Source: a bacterium (GTDB lineage: Bacteria; Bacillota; Clostridia; Lachnospirales; Lachnospiraceae). From it: a stretch of 64,000 bases of DNA. The notes under the pieces were generated by a model that ran no database searches, was not told the DNA's origin, and saw nothing but the letters and a program-made list of their open reading frames with translations. The stretch lies in contig JAMPFT010000002.1 of NCBI GenBank assembly GCA_023664305.1, positions 62,001 through 126,000 of the forward strand, written 5' to 3'. Of this stretch, positions 41,379 to 50,311 are shown one piece after another (position 1 is the first letter of the stretch; every line of letters starts with the position of its first letter). Made by a program: the position numbers and the translations under genes.

Positions 41379-44334
41379 AAATATTATGACAATTATGTCG
41401 TTTATCCTGTGCGGGACGCTGCTGATCTTTGGACAGTTGAATGTGTCAGCGGCGGAAAGCGGGAAGACCTATGAGGATTATCTTGCGGGGACAGGGCAGG
41501 AGCTGGCGGAGAGCGAGTATATCCGGATCCGCATCTCGTCGGAAGAGGATCTGGCAAAGCTGGCCGAGGACTGTGAGCTGGACTCCTGGTCCACGGATAA
41601 ATATGTCATACTGGATCAGGACATTGTGCTGGAGAAATACCGGGATTTGACGATTCCGGGCTTTGGGGGAATCTTTGACGGCTGCGGCCACCGGATTGCC
41701 AATCTGGAGACAGAAGCGTACGGTTCTTCCGTAGGGTTGTTCCGCTCTGTGCGCGAGGGAGGCGTCGTCCGCAATCTCCGGGTCTCGGGAAGGGTGCATC
41801 CCCAGGGCAGCCGGAGCAATGTGGGAATTTTGGCCGGTGTTAATTATGGAGAAATCGTCAACTGCAGCGCGGCAGGGAGCGTGACGGGCGAGGAGGCGGT
41901 AGGCGGCCTTGTGGGGACGAATCAGGCGTCGGGGGAGATCCGCAGGTGCAGCGCAGCGGTTCTGGTGGCGGGCGACCGATGTGTGGGCGGTATCTGCGGC
42001 GTCAACTACGGAACGCTGAATAACTGCTCCAATGACGGAAAGATCAATGCCTACAGCAGGGAAACGACTTACAGTCTGGATGACATCACCGCGGAAAACC
42101 TGGAGAATCTGAACGATATGGGGAATGTGGGCGCTCATACGGATACGGGCGGAATTGCAGGATATTCGGAGGGAAAGATTTATTACTGCACCAATACGGG
42201 CACCGTAGGGTATCAGCATGTAGGGTATAATACGGGCGGAATCGTGGGCAGACTGCATCAGGGGTATCTGCAGAGCTGTACCAACAGCGGCGAAGTGTAC
42301 GGCAGAAAGGATGTAGGAGGAATCGCGGGTCAGATGGAGCCCTTTCTGGAGATCCTTTATTTAAACGATAAGCTGAGCGAGATAGACCGGGAGACGGGGA
42401 AGCTGCTCGATCTTCTGGATGCGGCTCATGAGGATTTGAGCGGCTACGGCAAACAGGCCTCGAATCTGGCGAAGTCGCTGACGGATCATCTGGGGAATGT
42501 GTCTGACGCGGCGAATTATCTGAGTAATACTGCGGTGGAACTCTGGTATGTCTACAATCAGGAGCTGACGGGAGCCGGTGACGATCTGAAACGGCTGAAC
42601 ACGGAGCTGGAAAACACAGGCGGCACTACGGAGTATACGGTCAGCGGCGGGGATGCGGGAGACATTACCGTTAAGGTTCCCGACGATTATGACAGCTATA
42701 AGGCGGCGCTTCGGCGTTTCGGCGACAGCGCGGGCGCGCGTGTGGACAATGTCACGAAAGCAACCTCCGACAGAAGCGGCGGGATTACCGGCAGCCTGGA
42801 ATTTCTGAATCGGGAGATGAGCGATGCGGCAGACGATCTGCAGCAGCTTTCGGATGTTTTGCTCAAGGAGACGGATCAGACCGGAGAGGATGTGGACGCC
42901 GTGGCGGAGCAGATAAGAATTTTGCGGAAATCCGTCAACGAATTGAGGGACGATCTGTTCCGGTATGAAGGGATTACGGTGGAGGATACCTCCGATGAAG
43001 CGGCGGGAACAGAACCGGTCGAACCCGGGGCCGGGCAGGAGGTATATTATGATACCGCCTCTTTCCAGAAGGGAAAGATCACTCTGTGTGTCAACAAAGG
43101 AAATGTGACGGCGGATACCGCTGTGGGAGGAATCGTGGGGCAGGTGGCGACGGAGTATGATTTTGACCCGGAGGACGATATCACCCTCAGCGGAGAAGAA
43201 AGCTTTCACATCGAACAGACGGTGAAAGCCATCGTGCGGGAAAGCGTCAATTTCGGCGTGATTACGGGCAAGAAGGATTATGTGGGAGGCGTGGTCGGCA
43301 AGGCGGATTTCGGCGCCGTCATTTCCTGCGAGTCCTACGGCGATGTGTCCAGCGCGGGCGGCAGCTATGTGGGAGGCATTGCGGGATCTTCCGGTTATGC
43401 CGTTCGAAGCTGTTCCTTTTTGGGAAGTCTGAGCGGGAAAAATTATGTGGGCGGTATCGCAGGCAGAGGGTGTGATATCTTTTACTGTTACGCTTATCCG
43501 GACTTGCAGCTGGAAGGAGAATGCGGCGGTTCTGTCGCGGGACAGGCAGACGAAGAGGGCATCCTGACGGGGAATTATTATGTGAAGGGATGCATGGCCG
43601 GGGTGGACTCTGTGGGATATGACGGCGGGGCCACACCGGTGGAATACGGGGAGCTTTGCAGTATGGACGGGGTGCCGGAGGCCTTTCGGGAATTTACGGT
43701 GATCTTCAGGGCAGACGGGAAGGAGCTGGCTGTTTTTACCTGTAAATACGGGGATTCTCTGGAGGAAGCGCAGATTCCGCAGGTGCCGGAGAAGGAAGGC
43801 TGTTACGGCTTCTGGCCGGAATCCGGCGACGGAACGGTCAGGAAAAACCTGATTATCGATGCGCAGTATCAGCCCTGGATTTCCGCATTGGCGGGAGCGG
43901 ATAAGGATGAAAGCGGAAAGGCGCTCGTCCTGGCGCAGGGAAATTTCAGACCGGGCGCGGAGCTCGTTCTGACGCAGGAGGAAGAAGGACAGCGGCTGGA
44001 GGTGGTATACCGGGAGGAGACGGGCCGGGTGACGGAAAAGTATTCGGAGCCGCTTGCGGTGCGGATCCTCTGTGAGGATGCGGAGCACACGGCGGTGGAG
44101 GTGTACGACGGCGGCAGCTGGGTACAGACACAGACCTCGGTGACAGGCAGTTATGTGGGATTTGTCCTGCCGGTCTCCGGGATTTACAGGGTGACAATTC
44201 TGCAGGACGGCAGTAAAATAAAACTGATCGGCATTGCAGCCGGAGGCGGCGCGGCCGTGGCGGCAGCGCTGTTCGCGGCAAAGCGTTCGAAGCGCCGCCG
44301 CAGAAAAGACTCTTCGAAAGACACAGATATTTAA
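41365..44334 (+). CDS. Large secreted GLUG-repeat protein with C-terminal membrane anchor
   Basis: A 989-residue cell-surface protein. A signal peptide (to about VSAAES) is followed by a region of GLUG repeats, the pattern GGI(V/C)G..xG.I..C...G.V.G, seen as GGLVGTNQASGEIRRC, GGICGVNYGTLNNC, GGIAGYSEGKIYYC and GGIVGRLHQGYLQSC. A long helical coiled segment follows (about residues 330-550), then further GLUG units, a beta domain, one membrane helix (IAAGGGAAVAAALFAAK) and a basic end (KRSKRRRRKD). GLUG repeats are known from surface proteins such as M26 peptidases. The start is fixed by GGGAGGTGG. It overlaps the transporter gene, so it may be its extracellular partner. Confidence 0.85.
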   Translation: MRKNKNIMTIMSFILCGTLLIFGQLNVSAAESGKTYEDYLAGTGQELAESEYIRIRISSEEDLAKLAEDCELDSWSTDKYVILDQDIVLEKYRDLTIPGFGGIFDGCGHRIANLETEAYGSSVGLFRSVREGGVVRNLRVSGRVHPQGSRSNVGILAGVNYGEIVNCSAAGSVTGEEAVGGLVGTNQASGEIRRCSAAVLVAGDRCVGGICGVNYGTLNNCSNDGKINAYSRETTYSLDDITAENLENLNDMGNVGAHTDTGGIAGYSEGKIYYCTNTGTVGYQHVGYNTGGIVGRLHQGYLQSCTNSGEVYGRKDVGGIAGQMEPFLEILYLNDKLSEIDRETGKLLDLLDAAHEDLSGYGKQASNLAKSLTDHLGNVSDAANYLSNTAVELWYVYNQELTGAGDDLKRLNTELENTGGTTEYTVSGGDAGDITVKVPDDYDSYKAALRRFGDSAGARVDNVTKATSDRSGGITGSLEFLNREMSDAADDLQQLSDVLLKETDQTGEDVDAVAEQIRILRKSVNELRDDLFRYEGITVEDTSDEAAGTEPVEPGAGQEVYYDTASFQKGKITLCVNKGNVTADTAVGGIVGQVATEYDFDPEDDITLSGEESFHIEQTVKAIVRESVNFGVITGKKDYVGGVVGKADFGAVISCESYGDVSSAGGSYVGGIAGSSGYAVRSCSFLGSLSGKNYVGGIAGRGCDIFYCYAYPDLQLEGECGGSVAGQADEEGILTGNYYVKGCMAGVDSVGYDGGATPVEYGELCSMDGVPEAFREFTVIFRADGKELAVFTCKYGDSLEEAQIPQVPEKEGCYGFWPESGDGTVRKNLIIDAQYQPWISALAGADKDESGKALVLAQGNFRPGAELVLTQEEEGQRLEVVYREETGRVTEKYSEPLAVRILCEDAEHTAVEVYDGGSWVQTQTSVTGSYVGFVLPVSGIYRVTILQDGSKIKLIGIAAGGGAAVAAALFAAKRSKRRRRKDSSKDTDI

Positions 44335-44471
44335 ATTTTTTGCCAACAAAAACAGCGTTCTGGTTACTCTATCAGGGAAGCGGCAGTTTTACCGTGACAA
44401 AAAGCCGGTCCGGAAACGGTTTTGCGTGGGTAAAACGCCGCAGATTTCAAGAGGAAAGCGAGGCGAAGAGC

Positions 44472-46379
44472 TTGACGGAGAAGGAAGAGCTGCTGCAGAC
44501 GCTGGAAAAGGAGCTGCTGCCTAAAATATACGGCTTCTGCGTCCTGAAAATGAATACGCAGCAGGAGGCCGAGGACCTGTCGCAGGAAATCTGCACGGAG
44601 GTTTTGAAGGCGATCCGCAGCGGCAAAAGGATTGAGAATCTGAACGCTTTTGTGTGGAGTGTGTCAAATCATATGTTCTACAATTATCTGCGCAGGAAAA
44701 GGCACGGCGCGGATGTATATCTTTCCGAACTGCTTTCGGCGCGGGACGACCCGGAGGAGGAGTGTATCCTAAAGGAACAGAAGTCGCTTCTGCGCAGGGA
44801 GCTGGCTCTGATGACCGGCGATTACAGGAAGGCCGTTATCATGCATTATTTTGACGAGCTCTCCTGCGAGGAGATCGGCGCGGCGCTGGGAAAAAGCCCC
44901 GGCACCGTCAGATGGTGGCTTCACGACGCGAGAAAGACAATCGGGAAAGGAATGAACACAGTGAGGGAATTTGGAGAAAAGAGCTTTCATCCGGGCGCGC
45001 TGAACGTGTCCTGCCAGGGAATGCCGGGAGACCGGTTTGAACCCATGAGCTGCGTGACGAGAAAGTCCACGCAGAACATATTGCTGGCGGCGTACAAGGC
45101 CCCGGTTACGGTGGGCGAGCTTTGCACGGAGTTGGGGATCGCCGCCCCTTATGTGGAGGACGAGCTGGAGTATCTGACGGAAAATCAGCTAATGCGGGAG
45201 GTATCCAGGGGAAGGTATCAGACGGATTTTGTGATTCTGCCGTGGGACAGCGCGGAGACTGCGGACAAAATCCGGGAGGCGCTTTTCCCGGCCTATTATG
45301 AGAAGCTGATCCGTTTCCTGGAGGAAAGAAAGGAAATTTTGACGGAAGGCAGATTCAACACCGCCGGGTTTTCCTGGGAAAGGCTGCTCTGGGTTTATCT
45401 GTTTATCATCACGGACAGGGCGGCCGCCAGATACAAGGTTCTCCACGGAGTCGGCATAAGAGGACGGGAAATGCCGCTGCGCCCCAGGGGCGGGCAGTGG
45501 GTGGCTCTGGGCTTTGACGGCAGCGCCGGCGCGGGAAATGAGGGGACGGCAGCAACGAAGAGCAGGGAGACCTCCCGCTTTGACGGCAGCGCCGGCACGG
45601 GAAATGCGGGGACGGCAGCAACGAAGAGCAGGGAGACCTCCCGCTTTGACGGCAGTGCCGACGCGGGAAATGTCGGGGAGGGGAAGGCGTACTACGAGTA
45701 CAACGGCCCCTTATACGGAGTGGGGCAGGAAACCTGCGCCGTATGTCTGATTCACGGCTGGAGCCGCTGCGGGGCGGAGGAATTTTTAGAGATTCCCGGA
45801 GAGGTTTTTGCGCTGTGCGGGCGGGTGGCGGAAGGAAAGCTTAAGATAGGAGAGCTGGAGGGAGAGGAGAAGTATCTGTTCAGCGTCGCCCTGGAGAGGA
45901 AGCTGTTTGTGGAAACGGTGGATGGTTTTTCGCAGAATTTCTTTTATGTGGCGGGAGAGGAGCATGACGCGATCGAGAGGATGGCGCAGGATTTTTACGA
46001 GGAGACGGCGGAGTTTTACGAAAAGGCCTACGATATCATCCTGCGGCAGTATGTAAAATCCATACCGCCCCATCTGTACTGGCAGATGGATTGCATTCTC
46101 TCTTTTAAGCTGAACTATCTGATTACCTGCTCCCTGGACGAAGGGCTTAAGCGGGGAAACCTGTGTGAGCCAGACGAAAATGCAGGAAAGTGGCTAAGTC
46201 TCTATGTGAGCGGAAACGAACGGAACGCGGCAGGAGAGGACACCGCCAGCCAGACTCGGTCGGAAGCAAGGGAACCCGAGCAGGGCGCGGCAGGAAAAAA
46301 GACCGTCAGCCAGCGCGAACCGGAAGCAGGGGAACCTAAGCAGGTCGCGCGCGCTGCGGGAAAGGAGGCGCAGGTATGA
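44472..46379 (+). CDS. ECF-type sigma factor with long winged-helix C-terminal extension
   Basis: Sigma regions 2 and 4 occupy about the first 175 residues: FCVLKMNTQQEAEDLSQEIC with NAFVWSVSNHMFYNYLRRK, then HYFDELSCEEIGAALGKSPG. Beyond this are about 460 extra residues. A winged-helix-like domain (LLAAYKAPVTVGELCTELGI, then YVEDELEYLTENQLM) comes first, then a helical region holding a 24-residue in-frame tandem repeat (FDGSAG...GTAATKSRETSR), and a Glu/Ala-rich repetitive end. The start is uncertain: the frame is open from 44340, but TTG at 44472 precedes the sigma domain with GCGAGG upstream. The stop overlaps the ABC gene (ATGA). Confidence 0.8.
   Translation: MTEKEELLQTLEKELLPKIYGFCVLKMNTQQEAEDLSQEICTEVLKAIRSGKRIENLNAFVWSVSNHMFYNYLRRKRHGADVYLSELLSARDDPEEECILKEQKSLLRRELALMTGDYRKAVIMHYFDELSCEEIGAALGKSPGTVRWWLHDARKTIGKGMNTVREFGEKSFHPGALNVSCQGMPGDRFEPMSCVTRKSTQNILLAAYKAPVTVGELCTELGIAAPYVEDELEYLTENQLMREVSRGRYQTDFVILPWDSAETADKIREALFPAYYEKLIRFLEERKEILTEGRFNTAGFSWERLLWVYLFIITDRAAARYKVLHGVGIRGREMPLRPRGGQWVALGFDGSAGAGNEGTAATKSRETSRFDGSAGTGNAGTAATKSRETSRFDGSADAGNVGEGKAYYEYNGPLYGVGQETCAVCLIHGWSRCGAEEFLEIPGEVFALCGRVAEGKLKIGELEGEEKYLFSVALERKLFVETVDGFSQNFFYVAGEEHDAIERMAQDFYEETAEFYEKAYDIILRQYVKSIPPHLYWQMDCILSFKLNYLITCSLDEGLKRGNLCEPDENAGKWLSLYVSGNERNAAGEDTASQTRSEAREPEQGAAGKKTVSQREPEAGEPKQVARAAGKEAQV
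45511..45670 (+). repeat. In-frame 72-base minisatellite in the ECF sigma gene
   Basis: The unit encoding FDGSAGxGNxGTAATKSRETSR plus flanking residues occurs twice in full and a third time in part (FDGSADAGNVGEG). The copies are nearly identical in DNA, indicating recent tandem duplication. Unit length is a multiple of three, so copy number can change without frameshift. Confidence 0.85.
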
Positions 46380-48163
46380 TTCCGGGGAAGATAAAGCGCA
46401 GACTGGGGTACTGTGTACAGATGTTCCGTGTGCTTTGGAACACGGACAGGGCGTTTCTGTTTTTCATTCTGGCGGACGTGCTGCTGGGGGCGATGCAGCC
46501 CTTCCCGCTGCTCTTTCTCGCCAGGGAGTCCGTGGATATTCTGACGGATCCGGCCCGCTCCTTCCGGGAGTTGATCCTGGTGACGGCGGCGCTTCTGGCG
46601 GCGGATTTCGTGATCGGTATTCTGGAGAATCAGGTGCAATATGTGACTTCTGTGAAGGGAAATCTGATCGGAAACAAGATGAACGAAAAAATTTTCCGAA
46701 AATGCATCGAGATGGACTATGAGCTTCTGGCGCGAAAGGATATTCAGGAGAAGCGGAGTTTGGCGAAAAAAACGGTGGAGGGCGGAAGCTTCAATAATCT
46801 GATCCGCAATTTCAGAACTCTGGCGGCGGGGCTTCTGACGCTGGCGGGAATCGCCGTGACCGTAGCGGCTGCGGACATCTGGATTTTGCTGGCGACGGCG
46901 GTTGTCATCGGAGTGAACACCGCCGCCGTATACAGGCGCAAGGAGGCGGAATACGAAGGGTTCCGCGCGGCGATTCCGGTAAACCGGAAGATCGACTATT
47001 ACGACACGGTCAGCTCTGACTTTTCCTATATGAAGGAAATCAAGGTCTTTCACATGGGAGAGGCCCTGATTGCGAGACAGGCCGGGCTTCTGCAGGAGAT
47101 CAGCGCCTTTTTGCGGAAGGTTTTTGCCGGGTGGACGGTTACCAACGGAATCGGCATCCTCACCAATACGGTTCTGCAGGCGCTTTTGTACCTTTTGCTG
47201 GGCTTTAAGCTGATGGTGCGGAGGGCGATCACCGTGGGGGACTTTACCCTGTACCTGACGGCGGTTCTGCAGTTTAAGACGGCGCTGACCAATATCGGCG
47301 CGGCCTTTGCTGACCTGGACCAGAACGGGCAGTATCTGGGGGATTATTTTGAATTTATGAATCTGGCGAACCGTTTCGATCAGGGGAACATGCCGCTGGC
47401 GGAGGCGGCGGGCGAAGATTTCGTCATCACCTTCGAGGATGTTTCCTTCCGCTATCCCTTTACGGAGGTGTATGCCCTGCGGCATATCAACTGCACCGTG
47501 CGGAAGGGAGAGAGGATCTGCGTGGTAGGGGAAAACGGCTCCGGCAAGACCACGTTTATCAAGCTTCTGATGCGTCTGTACGATCCCACGGAGGGCGTGA
47601 TCCGCCTGAACGGCGTCGATATCAAAAATTTGCGCTATTCGGAATATCTGGACTTTTTCTCCGCGGCGTTCCAGGATTTCAAGACCTTTGCCTGCACGAT
47701 CCGGGAAAATGTGGCGGCTCTGCAGGAGGCGGAGGAGGGCGAGGTGCGCCGGGCGGTGGAGCGGATCGGTCTGGGGGAGAAGGTGCGCAGCCTGGAGAAA
47801 GGGCTGGATACCTACCTGTACCGGATCTACGATGAAAACGGTGTGGAGCTTTCCGGCGGCGAGGCACAGCGGCTGGCCATTGCCAGAGCCATGTGCAAAA
47901 AGGCGCGGGTGATGGTGCTGGACGAACCCACGGCGGCCATCGACCCGAAGGTGGAGGCGGAGATTTTTCAAAATTTCGATGAGATTGCCAGGGACACGAC
48001 CTCTGTCTGCACCACCCACAGGCTGGCTGGAGCCAGAAGCGCGTCGAAAATTCTGGTGTTTTCCGCGTCGAGGCTGATCGAAACCGGAAGTCATCAGGAG
48101 CTGCTGGAGGCGGAAGGAACCTACGCGCGGCTGTATCGGATGCAGGCGCAGCTGTATCTGTAG
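46376..48163 (+). CDS. ABC exporter, fused membrane and ATPase domains
   Basis: A 595-residue half-transporter. Six membrane helices span about residues 1-310, and the nucleotide-binding domain follows with Walker A GENGSGKTT, Q-loop AFQDFKTF, signature LSGGEAQRLAIARAM, Walker B VMVLDEPTAAID and H-loop TTHR. It probably works as a homodimer exporting a lipid or peptide. The ATG lies in the overlapping stop of the ECF sigma gene, with AAAGGAGG in that gene's last codons, so the regulator and exporter are translationally coupled. Degenerate repeats of its 3' end follow. Confidence 0.93.
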   Translation: MIPGKIKRRLGYCVQMFRVLWNTDRAFLFFILADVLLGAMQPFPLLFLARESVDILTDPARSFRELILVTAALLAADFVIGILENQVQYVTSVKGNLIGNKMNEKIFRKCIEMDYELLARKDIQEKRSLAKKTVEGGSFNNLIRNFRTLAAGLLTLAGIAVTVAAADIWILLATAVVIGVNTAAVYRRKEAEYEGFRAAIPVNRKIDYYDTVSSDFSYMKEIKVFHMGEALIARQAGLLQEISAFLRKVFAGWTVTNGIGILTNTVLQALLYLLLGFKLMVRRAITVGDFTLYLTAVLQFKTALTNIGAAFADLDQNGQYLGDYFEFMNLANRFDQGNMPLAEAAGEDFVITFEDVSFRYPFTEVYALRHINCTVRKGERICVVGENGSGKTTFIKLLMRLYDPTEGVIRLNGVDIKNLRYSEYLDFFSAAFQDFKTFACTIRENVAALQEAEEGEVRRAVERIGLGEKVRSLEKGLDTYLYRIYDENGVELSGGEAQRLAIARAMCKKARVMVLDEPTAAIDPKVEAEIFQNFDEIARDTTSVCTTHRLAGARSASKILVFSASRLIETGSHQELLEAEGTYARLYRMQAQLYL

Positions 48164-48234
48164 GGCGAGGTTCCATCGGCAGTTTATCCGTGCGGGCATC
48201 GGCCCTGCATGGCGCAGCTGTAGCTGTAGAGTGA
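48141..48234 (+). repeat. Degenerate echo of the ABC exporter 3' end
   Basis: TGCAGGCGCAGCTGTATCTG plus TAGGGCGA (48141-48168), which includes the stop codon, recurs as TGCATGGCGCAGCTGTAGCT plus GTAGAGTGA (48206-48234). The second copy is outside the gene. Confidence 0.7.
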
Positions 48235-48389
48235 CCTTTCGTTTGGAGGCAGTCCGGTTCTGCAGGATGTCAGGCCCGCATGGCTGGCGCTCTGCAGAAA
48301 GGCGAACGATTTCATCTTTTATAAGATTCCCGGCAAGATTTCTTCTGTCTGATATTGCATTTTGCGGGGGCGCGTGTTATGATTTTTGA

Positions 48390-48483
48390 CGGCAGAATTT
48401 TGCGAAGCAGAAATTCTACCCGGCAGAATTTTGCGAAGCAGAAATTCTACCCGGCAGAATTTTTGCGAAGCAGAAATTCTACC
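48390..48483 (+). repeat. 31-bp tandem repeat, three copies, each a GCGAAGC hairpin
   Basis: The unit CGGCAGAATTTTGCGAAGCA plus GAAATTCTACC occurs three times head to tail; the third has one extra T. Each unit folds as GAATTT-(T)-GCGAAGC-(AG)-AAATTC. There are no spacers between copies. It lies in the gap between the ABC exporter and the phosphate butyryltransferase gene. Confidence 0.9.
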
Positions 48484-48544
48484 GTATTAACGATGATGTC
48501 TGGAAAGGGCGCGGTGTTTTCCGGAGTTTTCGCTTTTGGAAATT

Positions 48545-48620
48545 CAGACGCAGCAGAAAGCGTCTCCTTGCGACGCTTGAAAGAACGCGAAGCGTTCTCT
48601 CAGGCGGGGCGTTCGTTTTT
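48545..48620 (+). terminator. Hairpin cluster with GCGAAGC core and T6 run before ptb
   Basis: AGACGC...GCGTCT (from 48546) is followed by the perfect dyad AGAACGC-GAA-GCGTTCT (48582-48598). GCGTTCG then leads into TTTTTT. The last part could fold as an alternative terminator stem with AACGC, so this may end upstream transcription or attenuate the butyrate genes. Confidence 0.5.
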
Positions 48621-48682
48621 TGACCGAAAAGGGAGCGCCGCAGGACAAAGGAGATGCCGCGGGCAGAAAGGAAGAAGAGAAA

Positions 48683-49606
48683 ATGAAACAGGGTTTTGAC
48701 GACGTGATCGCGAGAGTGAAGGGCTGCGGGATGAAGAAGATTGCCGTGGCCGCAGCGCAGGATTCCGCTGTGCTGGAGGCGGTGAAGGAAGCAAGGGCGC
48801 AGGGGATTGCGGAAGCCGTGCTGGTGGGCGACGAGGCAAAGCTTCGGGAGATCGCCGGGCAGATCGGTATGGATCTCGCGGGGTATGAGATCATCGACGA
48901 GCCGGATATGATCCAGGCGGCTTTAAAGGCGGTAAAGCTGGCCCATGAGGGCAAGGTAGACATGTACATGAAGGGGCTGGTGGATACCAAGAACTTCTTA
49001 AAGAGCGTGCTGGATAAAGAGGTGGGTTTAAGAACCGGCGGCCCTCTGTCCCATGTGGCGGTATTTGAGATTCCCGGCATCCACAGGCTTCTGTTCCTGA
49101 CGGATGTAGCGTTTATGACCTATCCCACGCTGGAGGATAAGGTACATATTATTCAGAATACCATCCCGGTCTGCCGGGCCTGCGGTATCGAGACGCCGAA
49201 GATCGCGCCGCTGGCGGCGGTAGAGGTCGTCAATCCCAAGATGGAGGTTACCGTAGAGGCGGCGGAGCTGACGAAGATGTGCGAGGAGGGGCAGCTTCCC
49301 GGCTGTATCGTGGACGGTCCTCTTTCCCTTGATCTGGCCATCGACCCCGAGGCTGCAAAGCATAAGGGAGCCACGGACAGAAAAATTCAGGGAGACGCGG
49401 ATGTACTGCTGTTCCCGGATATCCACGCGGGCAATCTGGTATACAAGTGTCTGGTACACACGGTTCCGGGCTTTAAGAACGGCTGTATCCTGACCGGGAC
49501 AAAGGTGCCCGTCATCCTGACCAGCCGCTCCGATACCTTTGAGACCAAGGTGCATTCCATCGCGCTGGCGGCTGTTGTGGCGGAGGAACTGAGGAAGAAC
49601 GCCTGA
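48683..49606 (+). CDS. ptb: Phosphate butyryltransferase
   Basis: A 307-residue enzyme of the phosphate acetyl/butyryltransferase family, converting butyryl-CoA and phosphate to butyryl phosphate. Family features include KKIAVAAAQDSAVLEAV, AVLVGDEAKLREIA, LMKG-type segment MYMKGLVDTKNFLKSVLDKE, GGPLSHVAVFEIP, DGPLSLDLAIDPEAA, GDADVLLFPDIHAGN and TSRSDTFETKVHSIALA. Presence of a butyrate kinase gene downstream supports butyryl rather than acetyl specificity. The start is the ATG after GGAAGAAGAG; 21 further upstream codons are open but lack conserved sequence. An unrelated small gene lies between it and the kinase. Confidence 0.92.
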   Translation: MKQGFDDVIARVKGCGMKKIAVAAAQDSAVLEAVKEARAQGIAEAVLVGDEAKLREIAGQIGMDLAGYEIIDEPDMIQAALKAVKLAHEGKVDMYMKGLVDTKNFLKSVLDKEVGLRTGGPLSHVAVFEIPGIHRLLFLTDVAFMTYPTLEDKVHIIQNTIPVCRACGIETPKIAPLAAVEVVNPKMEVTVEAAELTKMCEEGQLPGCIVDGPLSLDLAIDPEAAKHKGATDRKIQGDADVLLFPDIHAGNLVYKCLVHTVPGFKNGCILTGTKVPVILTSRSDTFETKVHSIALAAVVAEELRKNA

Positions 49607-49781
49607 GACGGAAGCAGGGAGGCCGGGGAAAAAACCAGGCCCGAAGCGAAATGGGAGCACCCGGGAAGAGAACAAAGCCGTGTCGAAAATCTTTTTAGGG
49701 ATTTTGTCCGTCAGAAAACGGATATCATGACGCTGATAAATTGGGATTTTTCATACACGCCTTAAAGCGGAGGAGGATAGA

Positions 49782-50249
49782 ATGTCATATACATTTCAGC
49801 CGGTAAAAAGCAGGGAGAAATTAACAGAAAGCAGTAATATTTGTAATTTTATAGAAGACTATAGAGATGATGAAGAACAGTTTCCGCTTATATGCGGTAA
49901 AATTAAAGCGCTATTCGGTCAACCAATTTATGAAACGGAAGATCTGGAGAATCTTTTTTTATACTGTATTTGTGCGACATCGGAAGAAATGGAAGAAGTT
50001 TACTTAGATGTTTACTGCGCAGGCACAGGCCCCGCAGTTGGCGGTATGTCGGACGAAAAATCCAGGAAGGCCGCAAAGGCCTTAGTAGATTATGTCCGAC
50101 AGGCAGAACCGATTGACTACGCATACAAAGCTTACTACTTCGACGGGCCTACTGCTCTTGAATTTGGAATCAAAGATGGCGTTCCTTACTATAATGAAAC
50201 AGAATTAAGCTTTCCGGAAAATAGTGAGGGAACTTTCCCGGAGTTTTGA
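49782..50249 (+). CDS. Small acidic protein of unknown function inserted between ptb and buk
   Basis: A 155-residue soluble protein starting [20 protein letters not shown]. It is acidic and rich in Tyr, Phe and Glu ([39 protein letters not shown]). No family was recognised; size and composition resemble immunity or phage-type accessory proteins, but that is a guess. Its sequence is visibly AT-richer than the flanking ptb and buk genes, suggesting later insertion. AGCGGAGGAGG provides a strong ribosome site. Its stop is 62 bases before the butyrate kinase start. Confidence 0.75.
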   Translation: MSYTFQPVKSREKLTESSNICNFIEDYRDDEEQFPLICGKIKALFGQPIYETEDLENLFLYCICATSEEMEEVYLDVYCAGTGPAVGGMSDEKSRKAAKALVDYVRQAEPIDYAYKAYYFDGPTALEFGIKDGVPYYNETELSFPENSEGTFPEF

Positions 50250-50311
50250 GGAAACAGCGGCGGCGCGCCTTTTTGAAAGGGAAGAAACGAAAAAAGAAGG
50301 AGGGAAATTTT

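Noticed and set aside
44340-44471. N-terminal extension of the ECF sigma factor from a TTG at 44340
   Set aside because: There is no ribosome site at this TTG, and the added residues are unlike sigma region 2; a start near 44472 fits better, though this remains uncertain.
48390-48483. Possible CRISPR-like repeats
   Set aside because: Three identical units are contiguous with no spacers, and no cas gene is nearby.
48355-48699. 114-codon frame spanning the 31-bp repeats
   Set aside because: Its sequence is generated by the tandem hairpin repeats (RSRNST repeated) and it has no ribosome site.
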